Below, piece by piece: positions 1 through 6,941 of a DNA stretch of 16,381 bases. The stretch's first letter is position 1. Every line of letters starts with the position of its first letter. Origin of the DNA: Clostridiales bacterium UBA6386 (GTDB lineage: Bacteria; Bacillota; Clostridia; Oscillospirales; Oscillospiraceae); NCBI GenBank assembly GCA_002437585.1, contig DJQM01000065.1, positions 1-16,381 on the forward strand. Reading direction: 5' to 3'. The notes beneath the pieces are model-generated. The model had not been told where the DNA came from, did not search any database, and saw only the letters and a program-made list of their open reading frames with translations. A program made the translations under genes and the position numbers.

Positions 1-31
1 TTAATTTTGAAAACTGCTATAATCTTTTAGC

Positions 32-70
32 ATAGTCCGGTGGGAAGTACAATCACCGGACTATCTCTTT
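32..70 (+). terminator. Hairpin with short T tract, probable terminator of an upstream gene
   Basis: The arms ATAGTCCGGTG (32-42) and CACCGGACTAT (54-64) form a perfect 11-bp stem around an 11-nt loop, followed by CTCTTTTG. It lies before the first gene and most simply ends a plus-strand transcript that enters from outside the window. The T tract is short and interrupted, so strength is uncertain. Confidence 0.55.
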
Positions 71-112
71 TGCGTCACAGGCATTCATTATGCACAGATT
101 TTGCAAGACAGG

Positions 113-141
113 TTGACAAACAGGCTTTCGTGCGGTATCAT
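113..141 (+). promoter_or_regulatory. Sigma-A type promoter of the left GntR regulator
   Basis: TTGACA (113-118) is followed after exactly 17 nt by TATCAT (136-141). The -35 box is perfect and the -10 box has one mismatch to TATAAT. The expected start of transcription is near 148, just ahead of the operator-like repeat at 151-170. Confidence 0.75.
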
Positions 142-150
142 CTGTACATA

Positions 151-170
151 GCATATAGTATTCGGAATAC
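151..170 (+). promoter_or_regulatory. Operator-like palindrome, copy A
   Basis: This 20-bp stretch contains the 13-bp palindrome GTATTCGGAATAC (158-170). Aligned in the direction of transcription it matches copy B (1029-1048) at 14 of 20 positions and copy C (15301-15320, minus strand) at 15 of 20. It lies 9 nt after the -10 box and immediately before the ribosome binding site, a position suited to autorepression by the downstream regulator. Binding is inferred. Confidence 0.55.
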
Positions 171-182
171 GGAGGGATGCCC

Positions 183-839
183 GTGATTTTAAAAATCGAC
201 ACGCTGAATCAGCAGGCCTATGATATTTTGAAGGAAAAGATTCTGAACAAAGAGCTTCTGCCCGGGACAAGACTGGTGGATTCCCAGCTGGCCGAGGATT
301 TCGGCATCAGCCGCACACCTTTGCGGGATGCCATCCGCAAGCTGGCCGAAGAGGGTTTTGTGGTAAGCAGCCCCACAAAAAAGGGTTACTATGTGTATCA
401 GCCATCCGCAAAGGATATCAATGAAATTTTTGAGCTGCGCCAGATTCTGGACATTGCCGCGGCAACAAAGGTCATCCGAGAGATTCTCCCCGCGGACCCC
501 ACAGCCTTTGAGCAGCTTCGTCAGGCCTATCAGGCAGAAAAGGAAACGGCAACAGACTCCTTTGTACAGCATGATGAGGATTTCCACGATGCCGTGATTC
601 GCCTGTGTGGGAATGCCCGGATGCAGGCAATCTATACGGATCTGCGCCATCAGACCAGAGCCTTCCGCAGCGTCACCTCCCGCAGCAGCCAGCGGATCAG
701 CAAGGCTAAGAGCTACCACGAAAAAATCTATCATGGCTTTGAGGCCCGGGATCTGGATGCCACCATCGATGCAATCCGTAAGCACGTAGAGTACAGCCGC
801 GAGGACGCGCTGGCCGACTACACCCAAAAGGATTCCTGA
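183..839 (+). CDS. GntR-family transcriptional regulator, FadR subfamily (FCD ligand domain)
   Basis: This is a DNA-binding regulator of 218 residues, the usual size for the FCD group. Residues 5-75 form the winged helix-turn-helix, with SQLAEDFGISRTPLRDAI as the recognition region. Residues 80-205 form the all-helical FCD ligand domain. Its likely metal ligands are visible: D131 and H135 in a DxxFH motif, H179 and H201. FCD regulators often bind sugar acids or other carboxylates through this metal. I chose GTG 183 over ATG 177 because GGAGGG (171-176) abuts ATG 177 but sits 6 nt ahead of GTG 183. The gene has its own promoter, a palindrome over its leader and a terminator. It is visibly paralogous to the regulator at 15500 (both share ELRQILD), and it probably controls the plus operon beginning at 1071. 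The ligand is unknown; a keto sugar acid of this pathway is a reasonable guess. Confidence 0.9.
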   Translation: MILKIDTLNQQAYDILKEKILNKELLPGTRLVDSQLAEDFGISRTPLRDAIRKLAEEGFVVSSPTKKGYYVYQPSAKDINEIFELRQILDIAAATKVIREILPADPTAFEQLRQAYQAEKETATDSFVQHDEDFHDAVIRLCGNARMQAIYTDLRHQTRAFRSVTSRSSQRISKAKSYHEKIYHGFEARDLDATIDAIRKHVEYSREDALADYTQKDS

Positions 840-868
840 AACCAGGGAACATACAACTGAATCACCAA

Positions 869-951
869 GGGCGGAAGCTGCAGCGGCTTCCGCCCTTCCT
901 GCTACACCGGAATGAGGGCAAATAATGTCCAAATTTCCGGTGCTTTTTTTT
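869..951 (+). terminator. Tandem hairpins ending the left regulator transcript
   Basis: The first hairpin pairs GGGCGGAAGC (869-878) with GCTTCCGCCC (886-895), 10 bp with no T tract. The second pairs CACCGGAA (905-912) with TTCCGGTG (935-942), with a small inner stem at 916-919/927-930, and is followed after one C by eight Ts (944-951). The second is a good intrinsic terminator. Both lie upstream of the operon promoter at 990, so they separate the regulator from the operon. Confidence 0.8.
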
Positions 952-989
952 GGCATTCCTACAATCTTTCAGAAAAAGCAGAAAAGGAA

Positions 990-1017
990 TTGACAGATAA
1001 AATCTTGGCTGTATAAT
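990..1017 (+). promoter_or_regulatory. Strong sigma-A promoter of the plus-strand catabolic operon
   Basis: A perfect TTGACA (990-995) and a perfect TATAAT (1012-1017) are separated by 16 nt. Transcription should start near 1024. Consensus boxes in a catabolic operon imply that control comes mainly from repression, and the operator-like repeat at 1029-1048 is well placed for it. Confidence 0.85.
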
Positions 1018-1028
1018 GTTGGCATACG

Positions 1029-1048
1029 GAGTACCGTATACGGAATTC
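1029..1048 (+). promoter_or_regulatory. Operator-like palindrome, copy B
   Basis: The 20-mer reads GAGTACCGTATACGGAATTC and has the perfect palindrome CCGTATACGG at its core (1034-1043). It matches copy C at 17 of 20 positions. It begins 11 nt after the -10 box and lies between the predicted start of transcription and the ribosome binding site AAAGGAG (1057-1063). This position would block transcription when a repressor is bound. The binding protein is most likely one of the two GntR/FCD regulators (inference). Confidence 0.7.
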
Positions 1049-1070
1049 AATATTCAAAAGGAGTGAGTGC

Positions 1071-1892
1071 ATGAAAGTCAGTACCTCTCTATCCGTACAA
1101 TATGACAATCCCTTCTCGCCGTTCCCCGGCAAAGAATGGGAGAAAGGCCTGGATTGGGTCCGCGACAGCGGCTTTGATGCCGTAGAGATCATCCTCAGCG
1201 ATCCGGATCTGTTGGATCGGAATGCGCTGGAACGCAAGCTCCAGCAGACCGGGCTGCCGGTTTCCACCATTTCCACCGGCCAAGCCATGGGTCTGGAGGG
1301 GCTCTCCCTATGCAGCGCCAGCCGGGAAACCCGGGACCGGACGCTGCGGCGGCTGGATCGGGATATGGAGCTGGCACTGCTGCTTGGCAATCCCCACGTC
1401 ACCGTTGGCCTGATCCGCGGTCGGGGCGGCGATCTGCCGGAAGACATGGAATGGGCGCTTCTGCTGGATTCCCTTTCACGTCTGGCAGACCGGGCCGATG
1501 CCAAGGGCATTACCATCAATCTGGAGCCCATCAACCGCTATGAATGCCGCCACCTGAACAGCTCCCACTCCGCACTGGAGATTATCCGGCAGATCGGTTC
1601 TCCCGCATGCATGGGCGTTCTTTACGACACCTTCCATTCCAACATTGAGGACGCGGAAATGCTTGCGGCCATTGCGGAACTGAGCAGCCGCATCAGCAAT
1701 GTCCATCTGGCGGACAGCAACCGCCGCCTGCCCGGCGAGGGACACATTGATTTTCCTGCTGTTCACCGGCAGTTGGAGGCCATTGGCTACGACGGCTATG
1801 CCGCCCTGGAGGTGCTGAACACCCCGTCTCAGGCACATATTCGGGAAAATGCGCAAAAGAGCATTCAATATTTTATGGAGCAAGCCAATTAA
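1071..1892 (+). CDS. iolO: IolO-type 5-keto-L-gluconate epimerase (TIM-barrel sugar isomerase family)
   Basis: This 273-residue protein belongs to the xylose isomerase-like TIM-barrel family (AP endonuclease 2 fold). The expected metal and catalytic residues are E152 (LEPINRYE), D186 (DTFHSNIED), H212 (VHLADSNR) and E247 (ALEVLN), with H189 next to the second. The segments STGQAMGLEGLSL and GLIRGR resemble the Thermotoga IolO enzyme, which converts 5-keto-L-gluconate to D-tagaturonate in the alternative inositol pathway. That resemblance is from memory, not a search. An IolN-like hydrolase, which would supply its substrate, is encoded at 10580 on the other strand. ATG 1071 is preceded by AAAGGAG at 8-nt spacing. 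It is the first gene of the operon. Other members of this fold act on hydroxypyruvate or ketohexoses, so the exact substrate remains uncertain. Confidence 0.75.
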   Translation: MKVSTSLSVQYDNPFSPFPGKEWEKGLDWVRDSGFDAVEIILSDPDLLDRNALERKLQQTGLPVSTISTGQAMGLEGLSLCSASRETRDRTLRRLDRDMELALLLGNPHVTVGLIRGRGGDLPEDMEWALLLDSLSRLADRADAKGITINLEPINRYECRHLNSSHSALEIIRQIGSPACMGVLYDTFHSNIEDAEMLAAIAELSSRISNVHLADSNRRLPGEGHIDFPAVHRQLEAIGYDGYAALEVLNTPSQAHIRENAQKSIQYFMEQAN

Positions 1893-1904
1893 GGAGGAGA
1901 AAAA

Positions 1905-2723
1905 ATGCATCAGGTAGACTTTGATATTTCCGGTCAGGTTGCCGTCATTACAGGTGCCGGCGGCGTTATCTGCGGGGTCATGGCCCGGGAGATGGCGAAA
2001 AAGGGTGCAAAGGTAGCTCTGCTGGATCTGTTTGTGGAAAACGCCCAGCGGATCGCTGACGAAATCAACGCAGCGGGCGGACAGGCCATTGCCGTAGCGG
2101 CCAATGTTCTGGACCGTGCCAGCCTGGAAAAAGCCCGGGATGAGGTCATTGCGGCCTACGGTCACATTGACATTCTGATCAACGGTGCGGGTGGCAATAA
2201 GAAGCAGGCAACGGTCTCCCCGGAGCTGGACTTCTTCCATCTGGACACAGATGCCTTCAAGTGGGTTTTCGACCTGAATGTTACCGGCGCGGTACTGACC
2301 ACCATGGTCTTCGGCGAGCTTCTGGCCAAACAGGGTACCGGCAATGTCATCAACATCGCCTCCATGGCCACCTACCATCCTCTGACAAATACCGTGGCCT
2401 ACTGCGGCGCAAAGGCGGCCGTGGCAAACTTCACCGAGTGGATGGCTACGCACTTCAACCAGAACTACAGTAAGAATATCCGGGTCAACGCCATTGCACC
2501 GGGCTTCCTGTTGACGACCCAGAACCGTTTTCTGATGCAACAGGAGGACGGCAGTCCCACCGCCCGGGGCCAGCGGGTCCTGGACAAGACCCCCATGGGC
2601 CGCTATGGCGACCCTGTGGAAATGGCCGGTCCCGTGATCTGGCTGTGCTCTGAGGCGGCATCCTTTGTAAACGGCGCGGTAATCCCTGTAGACGGCGGCT
2701 TCTCCGCCTTCTGGGGCATTTGA
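1905..2723 (+). CDS. Short-chain dehydrogenase, D-mannonate oxidoreductase (YjmF/UxuB-type) family
   Basis: This is a classical SDR of 272 residues. It has the NAD(P)-binding motif TGAGGVICG (16-24), NGAGG (93-97), the catalytic S153 and the YCGAK motif with Y166 and K170. The C-terminal part (APGFLLTTQNRF, RGQRVLDKTPMGRYG, PVDGGFSAFWGI) resembles the SDR-type fructuronate reductases of Firmicutes, which interconvert D-fructuronate and D-mannonate. In this operon D-tagaturonate made by the upstream epimerase, or its epimer fructuronate, is a plausible substrate. No mannonate or altronate dehydratase is encoded nearby to take the product, so the physiological reaction is open. GGAGG lies at 1893-1897, directly after the previous stop codon, 7 nt ahead of ATG 1905. 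Confidence 0.8.
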   Translation: MHQVDFDISGQVAVITGAGGVICGVMAREMAKKGAKVALLDLFVENAQRIADEINAAGGQAIAVAANVLDRASLEKARDEVIAAYGHIDILINGAGGNKKQATVSPELDFFHLDTDAFKWVFDLNVTGAVLTTMVFGELLAKQGTGNVINIASMATYHPLTNTVAYCGAKAAVANFTEWMATHFNQNYSKNIRVNAIAPGFLLTTQNRFLMQQEDGSPTARGQRVLDKTPMGRYGDPVEMAGPVIWLCSEAASFVNGAVIPVDGGFSAFWGI

Positions 2724-2748
2724 CAGAATAAAAAGGAGATTGAACAAT

Positions 2749-3807
2749 ATGGCAAAGATTCAACTGAAGGACCTGAAAGCCTTCTGCAAGGAAGCGCTGG
2801 TTAAAGAAGGGATGAAAGAGGCCTACGCAGATATCACCGCTGCCGTTCTGTCCGAGACGGATGCCTTCGGCACCAACTCCCACGGCACCAAGAATCTGCA
2901 TAACTACATCCGCAAATTCCGCGCCGGCGGCATCGACATCCACGCTGAGCCGGAAATTCTGGCAGAAGGTCCCTCCTATGTGCTGCTGGATGCGCACAAG
3001 GCCCTGGGCATGATTCCCTCTGTACAGGCCATGGAAATGGCTTGTATGAAAGCGCGGGAAACCGGTATCGCCATTGCCGCAGTGCGCAACTCCTGCCACT
3101 TCGGTGCCGCCGGATATTACGCCAACATCGCCGCGAAACAGGGACTTATCGGTCTGTCCATGTCCAACGTAGACCCCAACATGACCGCCCCCGGGGCCCG
3201 GGGTATGCTGCTGGGCAATAATCCCTTTGCCTACGCCGCCCCCGCCAACACCACCCCCAGCGTCTTCCTGGACATTGCCATGAGCAATGTTGCCTCCTTG
3301 AAGGTTGTCCAGGCCCGGAAGGACGGCAAACAGATTCCGGATACCTGGATCGTAGATAAGGACGGTCTGCCCACCACCGACCCCAGCCACTACCCCGAAG
3401 AGGGCGCCATGCAGCCCATGGCCGCCCACAAGGGCTACGGCCTGGCCATCATGGTGGAGCTGCTCACCGGCATTCTGTCCGGCGGCTGCACCTCCATGGG
3501 CGGCAACATTGTCTCCTGGTGTTTCGAGCTGGAAAAGCCCAACAACGTCTGCCACACTTTTATCGCCATTGACCCCACGAAATTCCTGGGGCAGGAAAAG
3601 ATAGCTGACCGGGTAGAGGATATGGCCGGTGTCCTCCGCGCCGCACCCAAGGCAAAAAACGCCACTCGCATCTACACCCCCGGCGAAATTGAGTGGAGCA
3701 AGCATGTGATCGCTGAAAATGAGGGCTTTACCATTCCTGCCGATGTAGAAGCTTCCCTGCGGGGACTGGCTGAGGATATGGGCATCGCTCTGCCCGTTAT
3801 GGAATAA
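2749..3807 (+). CDS. Ldh_2-family NAD(P)-dependent oxidoreductase (malate/lactate/YiaK-type)
   Basis: This 352-residue protein belongs to the family of malate/L-lactate, ureidoglycolate and 2,3-diketo-L-gulonate dehydrogenases, which is unrelated to Rossmann-fold LDH. Family signatures are NSHGT (43-47, H45), NSCHFGAAGYY (114-124, H117), GNNPFAYAAP (156-165), FLDIAMS (173-179) and HKGYGLAIMVELLTG (227-241). These form the nucleotide and 2-keto acid site. I chose ATG 2749 because AAGGAGA (2733-2739) stands 9 nt ahead of it, while the in-frame TTG at 2740 touches the Shine-Dalgarno. It lies between the SDR and the aldolase, so reduction or oxidation of a hexulosonate-type acid is likely. Malate or lactate activity is not supported by the context. 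Confidence 0.8.
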   Translation: MAKIQLKDLKAFCKEALVKEGMKEAYADITAAVLSETDAFGTNSHGTKNLHNYIRKFRAGGIDIHAEPEILAEGPSYVLLDAHKALGMIPSVQAMEMACMKARETGIAIAAVRNSCHFGAAGYYANIAAKQGLIGLSMSNVDPNMTAPGARGMLLGNNPFAYAAPANTTPSVFLDIAMSNVASLKVVQARKDGKQIPDTWIVDKDGLPTTDPSHYPEEGAMQPMAAHKGYGLAIMVELLTGILSGGCTSMGGNIVSWCFELEKPNNVCHTFIAIDPTKFLGQEKIADRVEDMAGVLRAAPKAKNATRIYTPGEIEWSKHVIAENEGFTIPADVEASLRGLAEDMGIALPVME

Positions 3808-3816
3808 GGAGGACCC

Positions 3817-4776
3817 ATGGAGATTCTGAACAGATTATCCGCTGCCGGTGTCGTTCCGGTAGTGGTGATTGAAAATGCAAAGGATGCAGTGCCCACCGCG
3901 GAAGCCATGCTGCGCGGCGGCATCGACGTAATGGAGATTACCTTCCGTACCGCCGCGGCCCCGGATGCCATCCGGGCGGTCAGTGAAAACTGTCCAAAGA
4001 TGCTGGTGGGTGCCGGTACGGTCATCACCCTGGAGCAGTGCAAACAGGCAGTGGACTGCGGCGCGTCCTTTATTGTCTCCCCCGGCTTCAACCGGGAGGT
4101 CGTAGCCTGGTGCGTAGAGCATGATGTTGCCGTCACCCCCGGCTGCGTCACGCCTACAGAGATTATGGAGGCCATGGAGCTGGCGGGGTTGAAGGTTCTC
4201 AAATTCTTCCCCGCCAATGTCTACGGCGGCCTCAGCGCCATGAAGGCCCTCTCCGGCCCCTTTGGCGGCATAAAGTTTATTCCCACAGGCGGCGTAAACG
4301 CGCAGAATCTGGCGGAATATATCTCTGCTCCCTTTATCCACGCCGTAGGCGGCAGCTGGGTTTGCCCCAAGGCGGACATTTCCGCCGGGCATTTTGAGAA
4401 AATCACCCAGCTGTGCCGGGAAGCCCGCAAGGCTGTTCTGGGATTTGAGGTGGCCCACATCGGCGTCAATTGCCCGGATGCGGAAAGCTCACTTTCTCTG
4501 TGCGGCAGCTTCAGTGATGCTTTTGGCTTCGAGACCAAGCCGGGCAATTCCTCCAATTTCTCTACAGCCGCCATTGAGATCATGAAGAGCAACTACCTGG
4601 GTGAGAAGGGCCATATCGCCATCCGCACCAACCGAATGGAAGCTGCCATCTGTGAACTGGCCGCAAAGGGCTTCCAAATCGACCCGGACACCGCCAAATA
4701 CAAGGGGGACCGAATGATTGCGGTCTACCTGCGTCAGGAATTCGGTGGCTTCGCGGTTCATCTTCTGCAGAAATAA
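3817..4776 (+). CDS. eda: KDPG/KHG aldolase fused to a VOC-like C-terminal domain
   Basis: Residues 1-205 are a class I KDPG/4-hydroxy-2-oxoglutarate aldolase, which cleaves KDPG to pyruvate and glyceraldehyde 3-phosphate. E40 and R44 (VMEITFRT), GAGTVIT (65-71), K129 in LKFFPAN (the Schiff-base lysine) and PTGGV (156-160) are all present. Typical Eda proteins end near 205-215 residues. Here a further domain of about 110 residues begins at FEVAHIGVNC (210-219) and contains GHIAIRTN (265-272) and FGGFAVHLLQK at the end. The order of strands and helices looks like the glyoxalase/VOC fold, with H214, H266 and E308 as possible metal ligands (inference). The gene starts 9 nt after the dehydrogenase stop, with AAGGAGG at 3806-3812 close before the ATG. 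The KDG kinase follows 12 nt downstream. The function of the extra domain is unknown to me. Confidence 0.85.
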   Translation: MEILNRLSAAGVVPVVVIENAKDAVPTAEAMLRGGIDVMEITFRTAAAPDAIRAVSENCPKMLVGAGTVITLEQCKQAVDCGASFIVSPGFNREVVAWCVEHDVAVTPGCVTPTEIMEAMELAGLKVLKFFPANVYGGLSAMKALSGPFGGIKFIPTGGVNAQNLAEYISAPFIHAVGGSWVCPKADISAGHFEKITQLCREARKAVLGFEVAHIGVNCPDAESSLSLCGSFSDAFGFETKPGNSSNFSTAAIEIMKSNYLGEKGHIAIRTNRMEAAICELAAKGFQIDPDTAKYKGDRMIAVYLRQEFGGFAVHLLQK

Positions 4777-4788
4777 GGAGGCACAATC

Positions 4789-5814
4789 ATGAAATTTTTG
4801 ACATTCGGCGAGATCATGCTGCGGCTGCGGGCCCCCGGTCATGAGCGCTTTTTCCAGAGCAATATGATGGAGGCCACCTACGGCGGCGGCGAGGCCAATG
4901 TGGCCGTGTCCCTGGCGAACTACGGTCAGGACGTGGGCTATCTGACTGTACTCCCCCAGAACGCACTGGGCGATGAGTGTGTGAAAGAGCTGCGGAGGTT
5001 CGGCGTGGATACCAGCCGGATCCTGCGGGGTCCCGGCCGCATGGGCATCTATTTTCTGGAGGCCGGCGCCAACCAGCTGCCCTCCCGGGTCGTCTATGAC
5101 CGCGCCTGCTCTGCCATCGCCCTGGCGAAGCCTGGGGACATCGACTGGGAAAAGGCCTTTGCGGGCGTAGAGTGGTTCCACATTACGGGCATTACACCCG
5201 CCATCTCCGAGACGGCCATGGAGCTCTCCCTGGAATCCGTCCGGGAAGCCAAACAGCGGGGCATTACCGTTTCCTGTGATTTGAACTACCGGAAAAACCT
5301 GTGGAAATATGGCAAGAAGGCCAGCGAGGTCATGGCAGAGCTGGCAAAGTACGTAGACGTAGCCATTGCCAACGAGGAGGATGTGCAGAAATCCCTGGGC
5401 ATCACTACTGATGTGGATGTCTCCTCCGGCGAACTGAGCCGGGAGAAATACAGGGAACTGGGCGACAAGGTTCTGGCAGCTTATCCGAACATGAAGATGA
5501 TTGCCATCACCCTGCGGGAAAGCCACAGCGCCGACTGGAACGGGTGGGCCGCCTGTCTCAATAACCGTACACATTTCTATGTCTCGAAGAAATACGAAAT
5601 CCGGGACATTATTGACCGGGTCGGCGGCGGCGACAGCTTTGCCGGCGGTTTGATCTACGGTCTGAACCAATATGATGGCCCCCAGCAGGCGCTGGAATTT
5701 GCGGTAGCCGCTTCCTGCCTGAAGCACTCCATCATCGGGGACTTTAACCGGGTGGGTGTGACAGACGTGGAGAAACTCATGGGCGGCGATGGCTCCGGCC
5801 GCGTCCAGCGCTGA
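4789..5814 (+). CDS. kdgK: 2-keto-3-deoxygluconate kinase (PfkB/ribokinase family)
   Basis: The enzyme phosphorylates KDG to KDPG with ATP, supplying the aldolase encoded just upstream. The 341-residue protein has the N-terminal sugar-binding motif YGGGEANVAVSLA (31-43) and the PfkB signature DRVGGGDSFAGG (276-287) with D282 as catalytic base. CDLNYRKNLW (163-172) is typical of KDG kinases. The length is normal. AAGGAGG (4775-4781) precedes the ATG by 7 nt and overlaps the aldolase stop codon. It is the last gene of the plus operon. The partner aldolase and the presence of a separate DgoK for the galacto epimer support KDG as substrate, although some PfkB kinases act on both epimers. Confidence 0.85.
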   Translation: MKFLTFGEIMLRLRAPGHERFFQSNMMEATYGGGEANVAVSLANYGQDVGYLTVLPQNALGDECVKELRRFGVDTSRILRGPGRMGIYFLEAGANQLPSRVVYDRACSAIALAKPGDIDWEKAFAGVEWFHITGITPAISETAMELSLESVREAKQRGITVSCDLNYRKNLWKYGKKASEVMAELAKYVDVAIANEEDVQKSLGITTDVDVSSGELSREKYRELGDKVLAAYPNMKMIAITLRESHSADWNGWAACLNNRTHFYVSKKYEIRDIIDRVGGGDSFAGGLIYGLNQYDGPQQALEFAVAASCLKHSIIGDFNRVGVTDVEKLMGGDGSGRVQR

Positions 5815-5855
5815 CCATTTGATACCTCTATACTCCCTTTCCTCGCAGAACTTCC

Positions 5856-5907
5856 TTTCACAGCAAAGTCCCCGGCAGTGCAGTTTGCCGGGGGCTTTGC
5901 TGTGAAA
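5856..5907. terminator. 22-bp hairpin between convergent operons
   Basis: Arms 5856-5877 and 5886-5907 pair over 22 bp, with one G-T pair and an 8-nt loop. The outer part is TTTCACAGCAAAG/CTTTGCTGTGAAA and the inner part CCCCGGCA/TGCCGGGG. It lies alone in the 161-nt gap between kdgK and the minus-strand dehydrogenase. Neither strand has a T tract after the stem; the run of six As (5905-5910) would give Us before the stem on the minus strand. It may therefore act as a 3'-end processing or stability element rather than a classical intrinsic terminator. Confidence 0.6.
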
Positions 5908-5975
5908 AAACCGGAGCCGTTGCAAAGTGAAAGCTGCTCCCCTTTCAGGGCATTTTGCCATAGCCCCGTCCGAAC

Positions 5976-6941
5976 TTACCGTTTTACCGCTGCGGCATTG
6001 ACGGCATGCCAGGGATCATGTCCGGTCAGAACGTTGGCGGCCTCCTGCGCTGCCTTTTCCTGGACTGCTGTGACAGCCTCCTCCGTGTACCACGCGCAGT
6101 GAGGCGTACAGATTACATTGGACATATGCAGCAGGGGGCTGTCCTTTGGCAGAGGCTCCTGCTCGTAAACATCCAGGCCGGCACCGGCAAGCTCTCCCGC
6201 CTGCAGTGCCTCCACCAGCGCCTGCTGCCGGATCACCGGGCCCCGGGCTGTATTCACAAGGACGGCTGTGGGCTTCATGCGCCGGAAGGTCTCAAGCCCA
6301 AACATGCCCTGGGTCTGGGGCGTCAGCGGGCAATGGATGCTGATATAATCACTTTCCGCTACCAGGGTATCAAACTCTGTCAGCTCTACCCCCAACTCCC
6401 GGGCTGCCTCCGGCCGCGCAAAGGGATCATAAGCAAGGATACGCAGCCCGAAGCCTGCCATTTTCTTTGCCACAAGAGATGGGATGCGCCCCAGTCCTAT
6501 CAGTCCCAAGGTTGCGTCAGCCATCCTGTGCAGGGGAACCACCGGGCCGTAGCCCCAGGCACCGCATTCCAGGCTCTCATTCAGCGGTTTCAGGCCCCGG
6601 GACAGCGCCAGCATCATGGCAATGGCGTGATTGGATACCTCGTCCACACCGTAATCCGGAACATTGCAGACATAGATTCCCTTCGCGCTGGCCGCATCCA
6701 CGTCAATATTGTTGACGCCGATGCCGTATTTGATAATTACACGGCACTGTTCCATTTCCCGGATCACCCGTTCGGTAATCGCACAATACTGGACAATTAC
6801 ACCATCCGCTTCCCGGCAGGCGTCTATGAGCGCCTGTTCCGTCCGACACTGGCGCTCATCCAGGGCGATGCCTGCCGCCTCCAGAATTTTCCGCTCCTTC
6901 TCAACGTCCTGATATTCATAATCTGTAATGACAACCTTCAT
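5976..6941 (-). CDS. D-isomer-specific 2-hydroxyacid dehydrogenase
   Basis: This NAD-dependent dehydrogenase has 321 residues and the formate/glycerate dehydrogenase fold. The catalytic set is R233 (NTARGPVI), E262 (YEQEPL) and H281 (TPHCAWYTEEA). The Rossmann motif reads GLIGLGRIP (146-154), so the glycine that normally ends GLGxIG is replaced by proline; D172 (YDPFA) marks NAD preference. The PHCAWY pattern resembles the CtBP-like and phosphoglycerate dehydrogenase-like branches. It is the last gene of the minus operon, and its ATG overlaps the dgoK stop as ATGA, indicating translational coupling. AGGAGG lies upstream within dgoK. It probably reduces a 2-keto acid arising in the pathway, but which one is unknown. 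Confidence 0.85.
   Translation of the reverse strand: MKVVITDYEYQDVEKERKILEAAGIALDERQCRTEQALIDACREADGVIVQYCAITERVIREMEQCRVIIKYGIGVNNIDVDAASAKGIYVCNVPDYGVDEVSNHAIAMMLALSRGLKPLNESLECGAWGYGPVVPLHRMADATLGLIGLGRIPSLVAKKMAGFGLRILAYDPFARPEAARELGVELTEFDTLVAESDYISIHCPLTPQTQGMFGLETFRRMKPTAVLVNTARGPVIRQQALVEALQAGELAGAGLDVYEQEPLPKDSPLLHMSNVICTPHCAWYTEEAVTAVQEKAAQEAANVLTGHDPWHAVNAAAVKR

Noticed and set aside
18..23. TATAAT followed by a hairpin at 32-64, which could suggest a tiny promoter-terminator transcript
   Set aside because: The window begins too close upstream to show a -35 box, and the hairpin is explained more simply as the terminator of an upstream gene.
1476..2747. Long open frame on the minus strand opposite the epimerase and SDR genes, and similar long antisense frames at 2485-3705, 4489-5961 and 11921-13009
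   Set aside because: They lie opposite well-supported genes with full sets of catalytic motifs, show no family signature or ribosome binding site, and are rich in residues expected from antisense reading of GC-rich genes.
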